Positions 1-7,798 of a stretch of DNA of 32,915 nt are shown piece after piece. The notes under the pieces were generated by a model. The model did no database searches and was not told the origin of the DNA. It was given only the letters and a program-made list of their open reading frames with translations. Position 1 is the first letter of the stretch, and each line of letters begins with the position of its first letter. This stretch comes from an uncultured Rikenellaceae bacterium (GTDB lineage Bacteria > Bacteroidota > Bacteroidia > Bacteroidales > Rikenellaceae), in contig CAMQVY010000022.1 in NCBI GenBank assembly GCA_947038405.1, forward strand, positions 1 to 32,915, in the 5' to 3' direction. A program made the position numbers and the translations under genes.

Positions 1-205
1 TACATTGTAAAACAAACCTATCGTTTTAATGCTAATAGCACTAGACTCAATTCGTTGCTTTTTTTAAAGCAACAAAATCGTATGTCAAGTCAGTTTAATT
101 ATGTGTTAAATCGATCTTGCTCGTAGTCGTCTAATTATTATTTAGTCTTTATGACGATGTGGATTAACTGCCGTATGTCATGTAAAATAAATATTTTAAT
201 TTACT

Positions 206-916
206 CTAATTATTAATACGATCTAACACTTTACTCCAAGCATTTGCATCGAAAAGAGAACTTTCTCTCATTGTGTCGTACATAACTTTAAAGCGTGACA
301 TCGGGATTGTAAATGCAATTTCATTATGTTCTATGTGTGGGCGAACAGATGGATCAAGAAAGCCTATGAACGATCTATAGCCACCTTGACTATTTTCATT
401 TATAACCTGAGTTACAACTGAGGAGCAACCAGATCCAAATTGTGCAGTAACTGTGTCAGAGTCATTTCTATCAAAGAATGCCCAAGCTGATAATCCGCTT
501 AATACATCTGCTGTAGCTAAAAACAACAGAGCCTCTACATCATCAAATGAACTAAGATTATCTATCCTTGAAAAGTTAAGGTATTTACCATCTTTTCGTT
601 GAACTCCTATTTTATCAACGATGTCAGTTACGAGTTCAGGCGTCTGTTTGTAACGCTCTTTGGTTGATACAAAATTCGGAACAAATTCGGGCATTTCAGA
701 GTATCCACTGTAAAATTTACCCCCGCCACAGCCAATATTTTCTCCATCTAAACTCACAGTAATACCATTGCGCATATCTTTTAGGTGTTTAAAATAACAA
801 CCGCCTACTTTTGGAGTTTTAGCTGTTGGGTTTTCTGAATACCATATTGCAATTGGGAGTACCTGTTTTGGGCCAAAGGCTTTTCTGAAATTTTCAATAA
901 ATTTAGCTATTTCCAT
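206..916 (-). CDS. DUF169 family protein
   Basis: The 236-residue product looks like a DUF169 (COG2043-type) protein, a family of unknown biochemical role. Visible hallmarks are the Cys/Gly-rich stretches GGCYFKHL (about residues 38-45), GCGGGKFYSGY (62-72) and FGSGCSSVV (about 160-168), with a final segment around IPMSRF. No signal peptide or membrane segment is seen, so it is probably cytoplasmic. The repeated conserved-looking cysteines could hold a metal or cofactor, but that is inference. It stands alone: the next operon upstream ends with its own terminator at 1026-1071, and nothing is coded in the 205 bases downstream apart from a short inverted repeat at 54-73. Family call fairly sure; function unknown. 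Confidence 0.75.
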   Translation of the reverse strand: MEIAKFIENFRKAFGPKQVLPIAIWYSENPTAKTPKVGGCYFKHLKDMRNGITVSLDGENIGCGGGKFYSGYSEMPEFVPNFVSTKERYKQTPELVTDIVDKIGVQRKDGKYLNFSRIDNLSSFDDVEALLFLATADVLSGLSAWAFFDRNDSDTVTAQFGSGCSSVVTQVINENSQGGYRSFIGFLDPSVRPHIEHNEIAFTIPMSRFKVMYDTMRESSLFDANAWSKVLDRINN

Positions 917-1025
917 ATGACATACTATTATTATAAAATAAAAATTATATGTAGTGCATAAACGTAAAGTTATAAATTATATTCTAATATATTATGTTGT
1001 AGTATAGGGCCCCCCTAGATTTTAT

Positions 1026-1071
1026 AAAAAAAAGAGAGTCAACACTTCCGACTAGGATGTTAACTCTCTTT
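1026..1071 (-). terminator. Intrinsic terminator of the hydrolase-murF-ddl operon
   Basis: On the minus strand a 14-pair stem (AAAGAGAGTTAACA pairing with TGTTGACTCTCTTT, one U-G wobble) is followed by a run of eight U. It begins about 33 bases past the ddl stop codon, so it closes that operon and separates it from the DUF169 gene. Confidence 0.9.
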
Positions 1072-1103
1072 GGTATTAATTTTAGTTTAATAGGATATTA
1101 TGT

Positions 1104-2297
1104 CTATCTTTTTGAGCCTAATTTACCACCCTTAGAACCACCTTTCAAACTGAATATATTTTGATCGTAACTGAAAGTTTTCAATCTAACCTCTCTATCT
1201 CTCTTTAAAGCTAACTTAATTAATTTATCCATTAGCTTATCAAATGCAATACCGCTTGCTTCCCATAGATAAAATGACAGTGATCCAGGAATAGTATTTA
1301 TTTCATTAACATATACCATATTATCACTCTCATCTATAATGAAGTCTATCCTTGCAACACCATTTGAAGATAGTACTCTAAAAGTCTCGGATGCTAAGAA
1401 CTGGATCTTCTCAGTAACCTCTTGTGGTAGATCAGCAGGAAGACGACGCTTTGTACTTTGCATACCATTTGATGACTTACCACCGCCACTACTCATGTAT
1501 TTATCTTCATAACTTAGAATATCTCCGCTTCTAACAGGCTCTTCACATACAGACGCTTGGTTCTCCGCATAATCGCCCAATACAGAGCAGTTAATCTCTT
1601 TCAGGTTCACAACCATCTTCTCAACTAGAATACGATCTGCGAAACGCTCTGCTAACTCAACAGCTTTAATGAAACCCTCTCTGTCGTGTCCAGTAGATAT
1701 ACCAACACTAGAGCCTAAATTAGCTGGCTTAACAATAATTGGATAGCCTAGTTCTGTCTCTACTCGTTGTATGAATGCCTCCTTCTTAGTAAACCAATCT
1801 CTATTAGTGAACCATACGTAGTCGATAACTGGAACATTGCTCTCTTTTAAAATCATCTTCATGTAGATCTTGTCCATACCATTCGCTGAAGATACTGGAT
1901 TACATCCTACATAAGGAATCCCGATAAGCTCCATTAATCCTTGGAAAGTGCCATCTTCACCATTTGTTCCATGTAGTACAGGTAGTACAACATCTAGCGA
2001 AGTCAAAACATTACTACCAAATAGGCAACTTTTTTTCTTATAAAGATTATAATCTCCATAATTTGGAGCCATATAAACCTCTTTACATTGGTTTAATAGT
2101 TGATCTGTATCTCGATAGTTTTCTACATCTAGCAAGGCATCACCACTATACCAAACACCTTTTTTTGTTATATATATAGGTACAATTGTATATTTCACTT
2201 TGTCAAAAGCATTAATAGCTTGTAACGCTGAAATTACTGAAATTTCGTGCTCAACGGATCTCCCGCCAAAAAAAACGCCAACTTTAATATTCATCAC
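1104..2297 (-). CDS. ddl: D-alanine--D-alanine ligase (Ddl)
   Basis: ATP-grasp ligase that joins two D-amino acids, normally D-Ala-D-Ala, for the peptidoglycan stem peptide in the cytoplasm. Seen: N-terminal FFGGRSVEHEISVISA, HGTNGEDGTFQG around residue 109, the ATP-binding IIVKPANLGSSVGIS, an omega-loop-like SYEDKYMSSGGGKSS, and the C-terminal metal-site NEINTIPGS. The omega-loop tyrosine (YEDKY) argues for D-Ala rather than D-lactate as second substrate, by analogy with known Ddl enzymes. At 397 residues it is longer than typical Ddl (300-360). The excess includes a Gly/Ser-rich insertion after YEDKY and a basic Gly-Lys tail of about 14 residues. It starts 6 bases after murF, so it is translated from the same mRNA. 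The start has two consecutive ATGs; either may be used. Confidence 0.92.
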   Translation of the reverse strand: MMNIKVGVFFGGRSVEHEISVISALQAINAFDKVKYTIVPIYITKKGVWYSGDALLDVENYRDTDQLLNQCKEVYMAPNYGDYNLYKKKSCLFGSNVLTSLDVVLPVLHGTNGEDGTFQGLMELIGIPYVGCNPVSSANGMDKIYMKMILKESNVPVIDYVWFTNRDWFTKKEAFIQRVETELGYPIIVKPANLGSSVGISTGHDREGFIKAVELAERFADRILVEKMVVNLKEINCSVLGDYAENQASVCEEPVRSGDILSYEDKYMSSGGGKSSNGMQSTKRRLPADLPQEVTEKIQFLASETFRVLSSNGVARIDFIIDESDNMVYVNEINTIPGSLSFYLWEASGIAFDKLMDKLIKLALKRDREVRLKTFSYDQNIFSLKGGSKGGKLGSKR

Positions 2298-2303
2298 TAA
2301 ATT

Positions 2304-3881
2304 TTATTTAAATGTATCTGGTAAATCATTCTCATATAATACTATATCACCACTCTTTAAAACGCCTCCTAAATGGCTTATTGCATCTGTAAACGATGTA
2401 GCTTGGTATATCTTCGTTTTGTCGAAAGGAGTCGATAATAGCCCTTGCATTATCGCATCTCTATTGTAAGATCCAACAACAATAACATAATCAGCTGAGG
2501 TTGCTATTTGCGCTCCAAAATTGGTGTTATATTCAACCTGCTTATCTCCTAACTCAATTAGACCTGGAGTAACAATAATACGTTTACCTGTTTCAAATCT
2601 GCCCAAAACATCTAATGCCATTTTTGCTCCGCTTGGGTTTGAATTGAAAGCATCGTCTATTATTGTGATGCCACCACTAGTTTTTCTTATATTTAGTCTA
2701 TGCTCAACTTGTTCAATATGGCTAACTGCATATTGAATAGAGTTGACAGGGACTTCTAATTCTCTCGCGACAATAGATCCTGCTAAGATATTAGATAGAT
2801 TATGACTTCCGACTATTTGAGTGAATAAACTCTCCGAAACAACACCCTCTCCCTCTATTGAAAAATTACTACCCATGTTCGAGTAGTTAATATTATCAAG
2901 ATAGTAGTCTGCACTTTTATCTGAAGCAGAGTAGTATTTAACATTTGAAGTGTTCTCAACCACCCTTGAGGCAACATACTCGAAATCAAGATTTAGAACT
3001 GCTAGTCCATCTTTTGGAAGGGAATCTATTAACTCAAATTTTGTGCGCTGAACATTTGATACTGTTTTGAACGACTCTAAATGTTGCTCACCAACTGAGG
3101 TTAAGATTCCAATTGTTGGATGGACTAAGTCACAAATCTCTTTTATATCACCAGGTTGTTTTGCACCCATCTCTACAATGAAAACTTCGTGGTAAGGTTT
3201 CAAGTTCTCCCTTATCGTTCTAATAACGCCTAAAGTTGTATTGTAACTTCCTGGAGTCATTAATACATTATACTTCTCTGATAAGATTCTATGCAGATAG
3301 TGTTTTGTGCTAGTCTTACCATAACTCCCCGTTATACCGATAATGATAATATCACGATTTTGGTTTAAAATTCGCTTTGCATCATTATAGTACCATCTGT
3401 TTATTGCACGCTCCATTGGAGAGTTGATGATATTAGCTACCATTAAGACCAAAGGAGAGAGTGCATTAATAGCTAAAATGATAATAAGTGAGAAGTTAAT
3501 ATCTTTAGTTGCTACAAATACACCTGTAAATAGTAGCAGTGATATAAGTATTGATGTTGCATACAATCTAATCGCTCTAGGTGTAAAAACCAATTTCTTC
3601 TTATATTTTTTTCTTAACTCGACTATTATACCTATTATTGATACTCCTGAAATAACTGCTTTAACAGCTATGAGATGGATAAAAAAACGAGCAATAAAGA
3701 AGAGTACAAAATTGATAGATAGACGCCTAGTCGACACACCTAATTTCAACCATTTCAGATATCTTTTATTGCGATATGAATTTTGTTGAATCATCTGCAA
3801 GTCATATCTAAGAGTTACTAAAAGATACAGAAATGTAGAGAATACACACAATATATTGAGTGCTAAATTTAAACTATCCAT
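2304..3881 (-). CDS. murF: Membrane-anchored MurF-type Mur ligase (UDP-MurNAc-tripeptide--D-Ala-D-Ala ligase)
   Basis: Adds the D-Ala-D-Ala dipeptide made by Ddl to UDP-MurNAc-tripeptide. The ATP site GITGSYGKTST is at residues 182-192; the Mur ligase central domain shows EMGAKQPGDI and TSVGEQHLESF, and the C-terminal domain has DDAFNSNPSG. The protein is 525 residues, against about 450 for classic MurF. The extra roughly 165 N-terminal residues hold four or five hydrophobic stretches (about 5-24, 57-88, 107-124, 129-151), so the ligase is probably tethered to the inner membrane. The end (VLYENDLPD) differs from the usual MurF end and resembles membrane-fused MurF-like ligases of other gut bacteria, from memory. 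The ATG lies inside the upstream hydrolase gene (8-base overlap), implying translational coupling. Whether this is the only MurF of the cell cannot be told here. Confidence 0.85.
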   Translation of the reverse strand: MDSLNLALNILCVFSTFLYLLVTLRYDLQMIQQNSYRNKRYLKWLKLGVSTRRLSINFVLFFIARFFIHLIAVKAVISGVSIIGIIVELRKKYKKKLVFTPRAIRLYATSILISLLLFTGVFVATKDINFSLIIILAINALSPLVLMVANIINSPMERAINRWYYNDAKRILNQNRDIIIIGITGSYGKTSTKHYLHRILSEKYNVLMTPGSYNTTLGVIRTIRENLKPYHEVFIVEMGAKQPGDIKEICDLVHPTIGILTSVGEQHLESFKTVSNVQRTKFELIDSLPKDGLAVLNLDFEYVASRVVENTSNVKYYSASDKSADYYLDNINYSNMGSNFSIEGEGVVSESLFTQIVGSHNLSNILAGSIVARELEVPVNSIQYAVSHIEQVEHRLNIRKTSGGITIIDDAFNSNPSGAKMALDVLGRFETGKRIIVTPGLIELGDKQVEYNTNFGAQIATSADYVIVVGSYNRDAIMQGLLSTPFDKTKIYQATSFTDAISHLGGVLKSGDIVLYENDLPDTFK

Positions 3882-4653
3882 CTATCTTGTCTCCATTTAA
3901 AAAGTTATCTATAATTATATTTACATCGTAAGCCTTATCTAAAAAGCTAAAGTGTCCTGCATTTTTCAAAACGACTAGACCACTGTTTTTTATAAGTTTC
4001 TCCATGATTTTGGCATCTCTTACTGGTGTTGCTGTATCATTTTCGCCCCAAATAAGTAGTGTTGGTGACTCAATTTTTGGCATTAGGTATTTTAAATCCT
4101 CATTTACTACTTTTACAAGAATACTACGCATGATCCCCTGCGCACTACTGTAATCACTCGAACCTGCCTTTGCTCTATACTGTTCGATACGCTTTGTCGC
4201 CTCTTTTGATCCAAGCAGACAAGGTAATATTTTTTTGTATAATTTGAATGAGTATACTTTTAAGTAGTATTTTAATGGACGCTTAGGTTTTACCCCTGCG
4301 GCATCTATTAATATAAGTTTATTCGTTGGATTTCTTGAAGCGTAGACCAAGGCAACTCGCCCTCCAAATGAGTGTCCAATAATTATCGGATTCGAGATGT
4401 TATTCTGGGCAACAAATGACTCTATGAAAGTTGTGTAATCTTCAACTCCCCACACTGATTCAGGTGCATCACTCTCTCCAAAGCCTGGAAAATCAAGGTT
4501 ATATACGTTGAAATTACTCTCTAACTCTTTGGCAAGAGCCCTAAATAGATTGAGATTAGAACCCCAGCCATGTAACAAAATTATATCTTTACCCTCTTTT
4601 GTTCCTGTTGTTTCAGTGTTTATATTTAGTCCCTTTATTATCATGGTACACAT
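3874..4653 (-). CDS. Alpha/beta-fold hydrolase, first gene of the murF-ddl operon
   Basis: Soluble alpha/beta hydrolase of 259 residues. The oxyanion segment LLHGWGSN is at about residues 26-33, the nucleophile elbow GHSFGGR puts Ser95 in place, Asp206 sits in IWGENDTATP and His234 in NAGHFSFLD, giving a complete Ser-Asp-His triad. There is no signal peptide. The substrate is unknown. Its position as first gene of an operon with MurF and Ddl, overlapping murF by 8 bases, points to a cell-wall-precursor role, but that is inference. The start could be Met1 or Met4 (4644). The predicted promoter box at 4671-4678 would leave a leader of only 13-22 bases, which slightly favours Met4. Confidence 0.85.
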   Translation of the reverse strand: MCTMIIKGLNINTETTGTKEGKDIILLHGWGSNLNLFRALAKELESNFNVYNLDFPGFGESDAPESVWGVEDYTTFIESFVAQNNISNPIIIGHSFGGRVALVYASRNPTNKLILIDAAGVKPKRPLKYYLKVYSFKLYKKILPCLLGSKEATKRIEQYRAKAGSSDYSSAQGIMRSILVKVVNEDLKYLMPKIESPTLLIWGENDTATPVRDAKIMEKLIKNSGLVVLKNAGHFSFLDKAYDVNIIIDNFLNGDKIDG

Positions 4654-4670
4654 TGTTTTTCTTTATCTCA

Positions 4671-4701
4671 CAAAGGTAGTCATTTACTACAATTATCACA
4701 A
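4671..4701 (-). promoter_or_regulatory. Promoter of the hydrolase-murF-ddl operon
   Basis: On the minus strand a TTG (4699-4701) is followed after 20 bases by TACCTTTG (4671-4678), an exact match to the Bacteroidetes TAnnTTTG box. It lies directly upstream of the hydrolase start codon. Confidence 0.7.
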
Positions 4702-4738
4702 GCCTACTCGCTTAGATATAATAGAATATTGGGTTTGC

Positions 4739-4795
4739 ATGAACGACCTTATGTGGATTGGCAATGCTTGGTCGTGGTGGACAAATTGTATTTGA
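4739..4795 (+). other. Trp-rich 18-codon mini-ORF (possible leader peptide, unproven)
   Basis: An ATG-to-TGA frame encodes MNDLMWIGNAWSWWTNCI: four Trp in 18 residues. The DNA also holds an inverted repeat, ACGACC pairing with GGTCGT across about 21 bases, more GC-rich than its flanks. It lies in the 240-base gap between the divergent hydrolase operon and the first lipoprotein. No clear promoter box or ribosome site precedes it, and the opposite strand is also largely open, so it may be chance or a relic of a decayed gene. Confidence 0.2.
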
Positions 4796-4815
4796 ACTCA
4801 AAGTAAAAGTTTTTG

Positions 4816-4847
4816 TTTGCATTTACATTTAATTATGTGTAATATTG
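4816..4847 (+). promoter_or_regulatory. Candidate promoter of the lipoprotein cluster
   Basis: TTTG (4816-4819) followed after 20 bases by TAATATTG (4840-4847), one mismatch from TAnnTTTG. It lies about 48 bases before the first lipoprotein start codon. Confidence 0.4.
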
Positions 4848-4894
4848 TGCTTATATTATACTCTCTTAAAAGTACTCTAAAGTTTTAAATTATT

Positions 4895-5380
4895 ATGAAA
4901 AGATTAATTGTTGCACTATCGATATTGATCCTTACATCATGTGGATTTACCTATACAGTTACTGATGTAAAAACAGATACAATACTTGATTCACTTACTA
5001 AAGAACAACGAGTAAAGCTTAAATTGGGTGAGGTTGAACAAAGAGTGTATGAGGATACTGTTCCTGCTGCATCTTGTCCAGGTATGATATACAAGTTTAC
5101 TCTTTATAATGTAAAGAGTGCAACGGATGGTGTATATGAGATGAATTTAACATATATTGAAGCTGAGGATGGTGTTGATAAATCGTTTAAAAGTAGCGGT
5201 AGATGGAGCGTTGTTAACGGTATCCCTAGTGACTCTACGGCAATTGTATATAAATTGATTGATTTTGATACTACTGCGGATGCTATGAATCTACTATATA
5301 ATGACTCTTCATTAACTTTTTTGACAAAAGATTTAGAGCTGATCAAATCGTCGTTAAATTATACCCTTCCTATTAAATAA
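4895..5380 (+). CDS. NlpE-like lipoprotein, copy 1
   Basis: 161-residue predicted lipoprotein. The signal peptide has hydrophobic residues 4-14 and the lipobox LTSC at 13-16, so Cys16 would be lipidated. From about residue 52 the sequence fits the N-terminal domain of the NlpE family: VPAASCPGMIYKFTLYN, then a beta-rich stretch with GRWSVVNG, ending with SLNYTLPIK. E. coli NlpE senses envelope stress and has a CxxC motif at this point; here only the second Cys remains (AASC). A role in envelope sensing or scaffolding is therefore only suggested. The N-terminal third is unrelated to that of copy 2, although the domain is nearly identical. It ends with a double TAA where copy 2 reads on for ten more codons. 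Confidence 0.75.
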   Translation: MKRLIVALSILILTSCGFTYTVTDVKTDTILDSLTKEQRVKLKLGEVEQRVYEDTVPAASCPGMIYKFTLYNVKSATDGVYEMNLTYIEAEDGVDKSFKSSGRWSVVNGIPSDSTAIVYKLIDFDTTADAMNLLYNDSSLTFLTKDLELIKSSLNYTLPIK

Positions 5381-5416
5381 TAAGAGACTGTGTCAAAATC
5401 TATAAACTAAAATATT
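5048..5416 (+). repeat. Direct repeat, copy 1 (lipoprotein domain plus 3' flank)
   Basis: Matches 5560-5928 at a constant offset of 512 bases without gaps. Bases 5054-5247 (194 bases) are identical to the second copy by eye; the rest has scattered substitutions. The match runs past the stop codon of copy 1 as far as the AT-rich spacer. Confidence 0.9.
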
Positions 5417-5424
5417 ATATTATT

Positions 5425-5922
5425 ATGAAAAAACTATTTTTTATACTATTTGCATATGTAGTAACATCATCATGTGCCCCTAATGTTAACTCGGACAAAT
5501 ACACACATGCTTTTATCGATTCATTATTTGCTAAAAATGGTGCGTATACCACAACGGTATATGAAGATACTGTTCCTGCTGCATCTTGTCCAGGTATGAT
5601 ATACAAGTTTACTCTTTATAATGTAAAGAGTGCAACGGATGGTGTATATGAGATGAATTTAACATATATTGAAGCTGAGGATGGTGTTGATAAATCGTTT
5701 AAAAGTAGCGGTAGATGGAGCGTTGTTAACGGTATCCCTAGTGACTCTACGGCAATTGTGTATCAATTTATTGATTTTGATACTACTGCGGATGCTATGA
5801 ATCTACTATATAACGACTCTTCATTAACTTTTTTGACAAAAGATTTAGAGTTGGTTAAAACGTCGTTAAATTACACTCTTCCTATTAAATCAGAAGAGAC
5901 TGTATCAAAAACTATAAACTAA
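5425..5922 (+). CDS. NlpE-like lipoprotein, copy 2
   Basis: 165-residue paralogue of the gene just upstream (44-base gap). Signal peptide with residues 4-13 hydrophobic and a lipobox ending TSSC at about Cys17. After a private segment of about 35 residues comes the same NlpE-like domain (VPAASCPGM ... GRWSVVNG ... SLNYTLPIK), then a ten-residue tail, SEETVSKTIN, that copy 1 has lost through two stop codons. The CxxC motif of classic NlpE is again reduced to a single Cys. It is probably co-transcribed with copy 1 and with the small membrane gene 13 bases downstream. Function unknown; probably exposed in the periplasm or on the outer membrane. Confidence 0.75.
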   Translation: MKKLFFILFAYVVTSSCAPNVNSDKYTHAFIDSLFAKNGAYTTTVYEDTVPAASCPGMIYKFTLYNVKSATDGVYEMNLTYIEAEDGVDKSFKSSGRWSVVNGIPSDSTAIVYQFIDFDTTADAMNLLYNDSSLTFLTKDLELVKTSLNYTLPIKSEETVSKTIN

Positions 5923-5928
5923 AATATT
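5560..5928 (+). repeat. Direct repeat, copy 2
   Basis: Partner of 5048-5416 (offset 512). The break in similarity falls inside both coding regions, after the signal peptide and variable N-terminal segment. This points to gene conversion or domain-level duplication rather than a simple recent whole-gene copy. Confidence 0.9.
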
Positions 5929-5935
5929 TTAAATT

Positions 5936-6148
5936 ATGTCTTATCGACTAACTAAAAAAGAGATGAGAATACTCCTCGAAACTCGAAATGAGAACGAAGA
6001 GATATATAAACGAGAATCTGGTGGAGAGAAGCGTAAAAATAATACCTTTAAAAGTTTATTGATGTTTGTCTGTTCATTTTTGATACTTATCGTTTTTATA
6101 TACACTCTATTATGGTTAGGAAATTTAATTGGAGGGTATCAGGGCTAA
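5936..6148 (+). CDS. Small single-pass membrane protein, unknown
   Basis: 70 residues. The first 37 are highly charged (MSYRLTKKEMRILLETRN, then Glu/Lys/Arg-rich), followed by one membrane helix at about residues 41-63 and a short GGYQG end. By the positive-inside rule the charged part is cytoplasmic. It starts 13 bases after the second lipoprotein, so the three genes probably form one unit. I recognise no family. The clear membrane segment, tight spacing and lack of overlap support a real gene. Confidence 0.6.
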   Translation: MSYRLTKKEMRILLETRNENEEIYKRESGGEKRKNNTFKSLLMFVCSFLILIVFIYTLLWLGNLIGGYQG

Positions 6149-6228
6149 GTTTTTTGTTTTGGAGAGTATTGTAAGGTGTTTAGATGTCTTTAAATACCTT
6201 CGGATTGTAAAATGTATAAAATAATATA

Positions 6229-6699
6229 ATGAGTAAAATTGCACTATTCCCCGGCTCGTTTGATCCATTTACATTAGGTCATTATGCAATTGTAGAGCAG
6301 GGTTTAAAAGTCTTTGATAAAATAGTTATTGGCATTGGAGCTAATGGCGAGAAGAGAGGACTCCTAACAACAGGAAATAAACTTAAATTAATAGAGTCTA
6401 TATATCCGAATCAAGATAGAGTCGAAGCGGTAGAGTACTATGGCTTGACTGGAGATTATTGTCGTGAGAAAGAGATTAAGTTTATATTGAGAGGCATGAG
6501 AAACACTGTCGACTATGAGTGTGAACGTAATATGATGTTGATAAATCAAAAATTATACCCAGAAATAACAACAGTACTTCTTTTTACCCCTCCGGAGTAT
6601 GTGTCTGTATCGTCTAGTATAATTCGAGAGTTATTGCACTTTGGGAAAGACCCAAGTGAGCTATTGCCGCAGAATATAGATATTAAAAAGTATTTATAA
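6229..6699 (+). CDS. coaD: Phosphopantetheine adenylyltransferase
   Basis: Transfers AMP from ATP to 4'-phosphopantetheine to give dephospho-CoA, the fourth of the five steps from pantothenate to CoA. 156 residues, the normal length. The nucleotidyltransferase signature FPGSFDPFTLGH is at residues 7-18 (TxGH-type His18), then RGMRNTVDYECE at about 88-99, and the C-terminal YVSVSSSIIREL carries the second ATP-binding motif. A hairpin at 6173-6200 (AAGGTGTTTA pairing with TAAATACCTT) sits 28 bases before the start without a U-run; it may be a weak terminator or leader structure. lpxD follows after 54 bases. Confidence 0.95.
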   Translation: MSKIALFPGSFDPFTLGHYAIVEQGLKVFDKIVIGIGANGEKRGLLTTGNKLKLIESIYPNQDRVEAVEYYGLTGDYCREKEIKFILRGMRNTVDYECERNMMLINQKLYPEITTVLLFTPPEYVSVSSSIIRELLHFGKDPSELLPQNIDIKKYL

Positions 6700-6753
6700 G
6701 CGATATATGAGTCATATATTGTGGTATAATAATTAAATATAAATAAATTTACT

Positions 6754-7797
6754 ATGGAATTTACAGCAGAGATGATTGCAGCTTTTCTTTCGGGAGAGGT
6801 TGTTGGAGATAAAGATATAAAAGTTTGGACAATTGCAAAGATTGAAGAGGGAGCTCCTGGATCTTTGTCATTTCTTTCAAATGCAAAATATGAACACTAC
6901 ATATATGATACAAACGCATCTATCGTAATTGTAAATAGTTCGTTTGAGCCAACAGCACCAATAAAAGCAACCTTAATCAAGGTTGAAGATGCTTACTCTT
7001 GTTTTGCAAAACTACTAGAGCTATACGCTGCGAATAAGCCGCAGAAAAAAGGAATTAGCGAAAAAGCATCAATTAGTGACTCTGCGATATTGGGTGAAGA
7101 TTGTTATGTTGGAGAGTTTGCAGTAATAGGAGACAACGTTAAGATTGGTAACAATTGTAAAATATATCCTCAAGTATTCATTGATACTAATGTTGTTATT
7201 GGCGATAATGTAACTCTATATTCAGGTGTTAAGATATATGATGAAACCAATATTGGAAATAGAGTAATTATTCATGCAGGCTCTATTATTGGAGCTGATG
7301 GATTCGGTTTTGCACCAAATGAAAAGGGTGAATTTTCTAAAATACCGCAGATTGGTAATGTAGTTCTTGAAGATGATGTTGAGATCGGTGCAAATACGTG
7401 TGTTGATAGGGCTACAATGGGCTCTACGTTAATCAAAAAAGGGGTTAAGCTAGATAATCAAATCCAGATTGGACATAACGTCGTTATCGGGGAGAATACG
7501 GTTTGTGCAGCTCAAGTTGGAATTGCAGGGTCAACAAAAGTTGGTTCAAATTGTATGATGGGAGGTCAAGTTGGACTTGCAGGTCATATTAATATTGGAG
7601 ACAAAGTGCAATTAGGTTCTAAAGCTGGTATCTCTAATAGTATTGCAGATGGAGAGGTTCATATGGGATATCCTTCACTTCCGCTTAGTAAATTCAGTAG
7701 GTCGAATGCAGTGTACCGCAATCTTCCTAGTCTAAGTAGTGATGTACACCAAATTAAAAAAGATATTGCGAAGATTAAGCTCGAGATAGAGAAATAG
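6754..7797 (+). CDS. lpxD: UDP-3-O-acylglucosamine N-acyltransferase
   Basis: Third step of lipid A synthesis: adds the second 3-hydroxyacyl chain from acyl-ACP to UDP-3-O-acylglucosamine. 347 residues, typical length. Residues 1-100 form the uridine-binding domain ([10 protein letters not shown] at about 37-46). Residues from about 103 to 300 are hexapeptide repeats of a left-handed beta helix, with the catalytic His at 241 in [10 protein letters not shown]. The C-terminal helix (about 325-347) is the usual acyl-carrier contact. Its presence confirms a Gram-negative envelope. ruvC starts one base after its stop codon. Confidence 0.95.
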   Translation: MEFTAEMIAAFLSGEVVGDKDIKVWTIAKIEEGAPGSLSFLSNAKYEHYIYDTNASIVIVNSSFEPTAPIKATLIKVEDAYSCFAKLLELYAANKPQKKGISEKASISDSAILGEDCYVGEFAVIGDNVKIGNNCKIYPQVFIDTNVVIGDNVTLYSGVKIYDETNIGNRVIIHAGSIIGADGFGFAPNEKGEFSKIPQIGNVVLEDDVEIGANTCVDRATMGSTLIKKGVKLDNQIQIGHNVVIGENTVCAAQVGIAGSTKVGSNCMMGGQVGLAGHINIGDKVQLGSKAGISNSIADGEVHMGYPSLPLSKFSRSNAVYRNLPSLSSDVHQIKKDIAKIKLEIEK

Positions 7798-7798
7798 T

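Noticed and set aside
1000-1020. GGGCCCCCC run near 1007-1015
   Set aside because: Striking in AT-rich DNA, but isolated, with no matching element or coding role; possibly just part of the DUF169 upstream region.
5384-5400. GAGACTGTGTCAAAATC after copy 1 as an insertion-sequence terminal repeat
   Set aside because: It resembles some insertion-sequence ends, but the same bases are coding in copy 2 (EETVSK) and no partner repeat or target duplication is seen.
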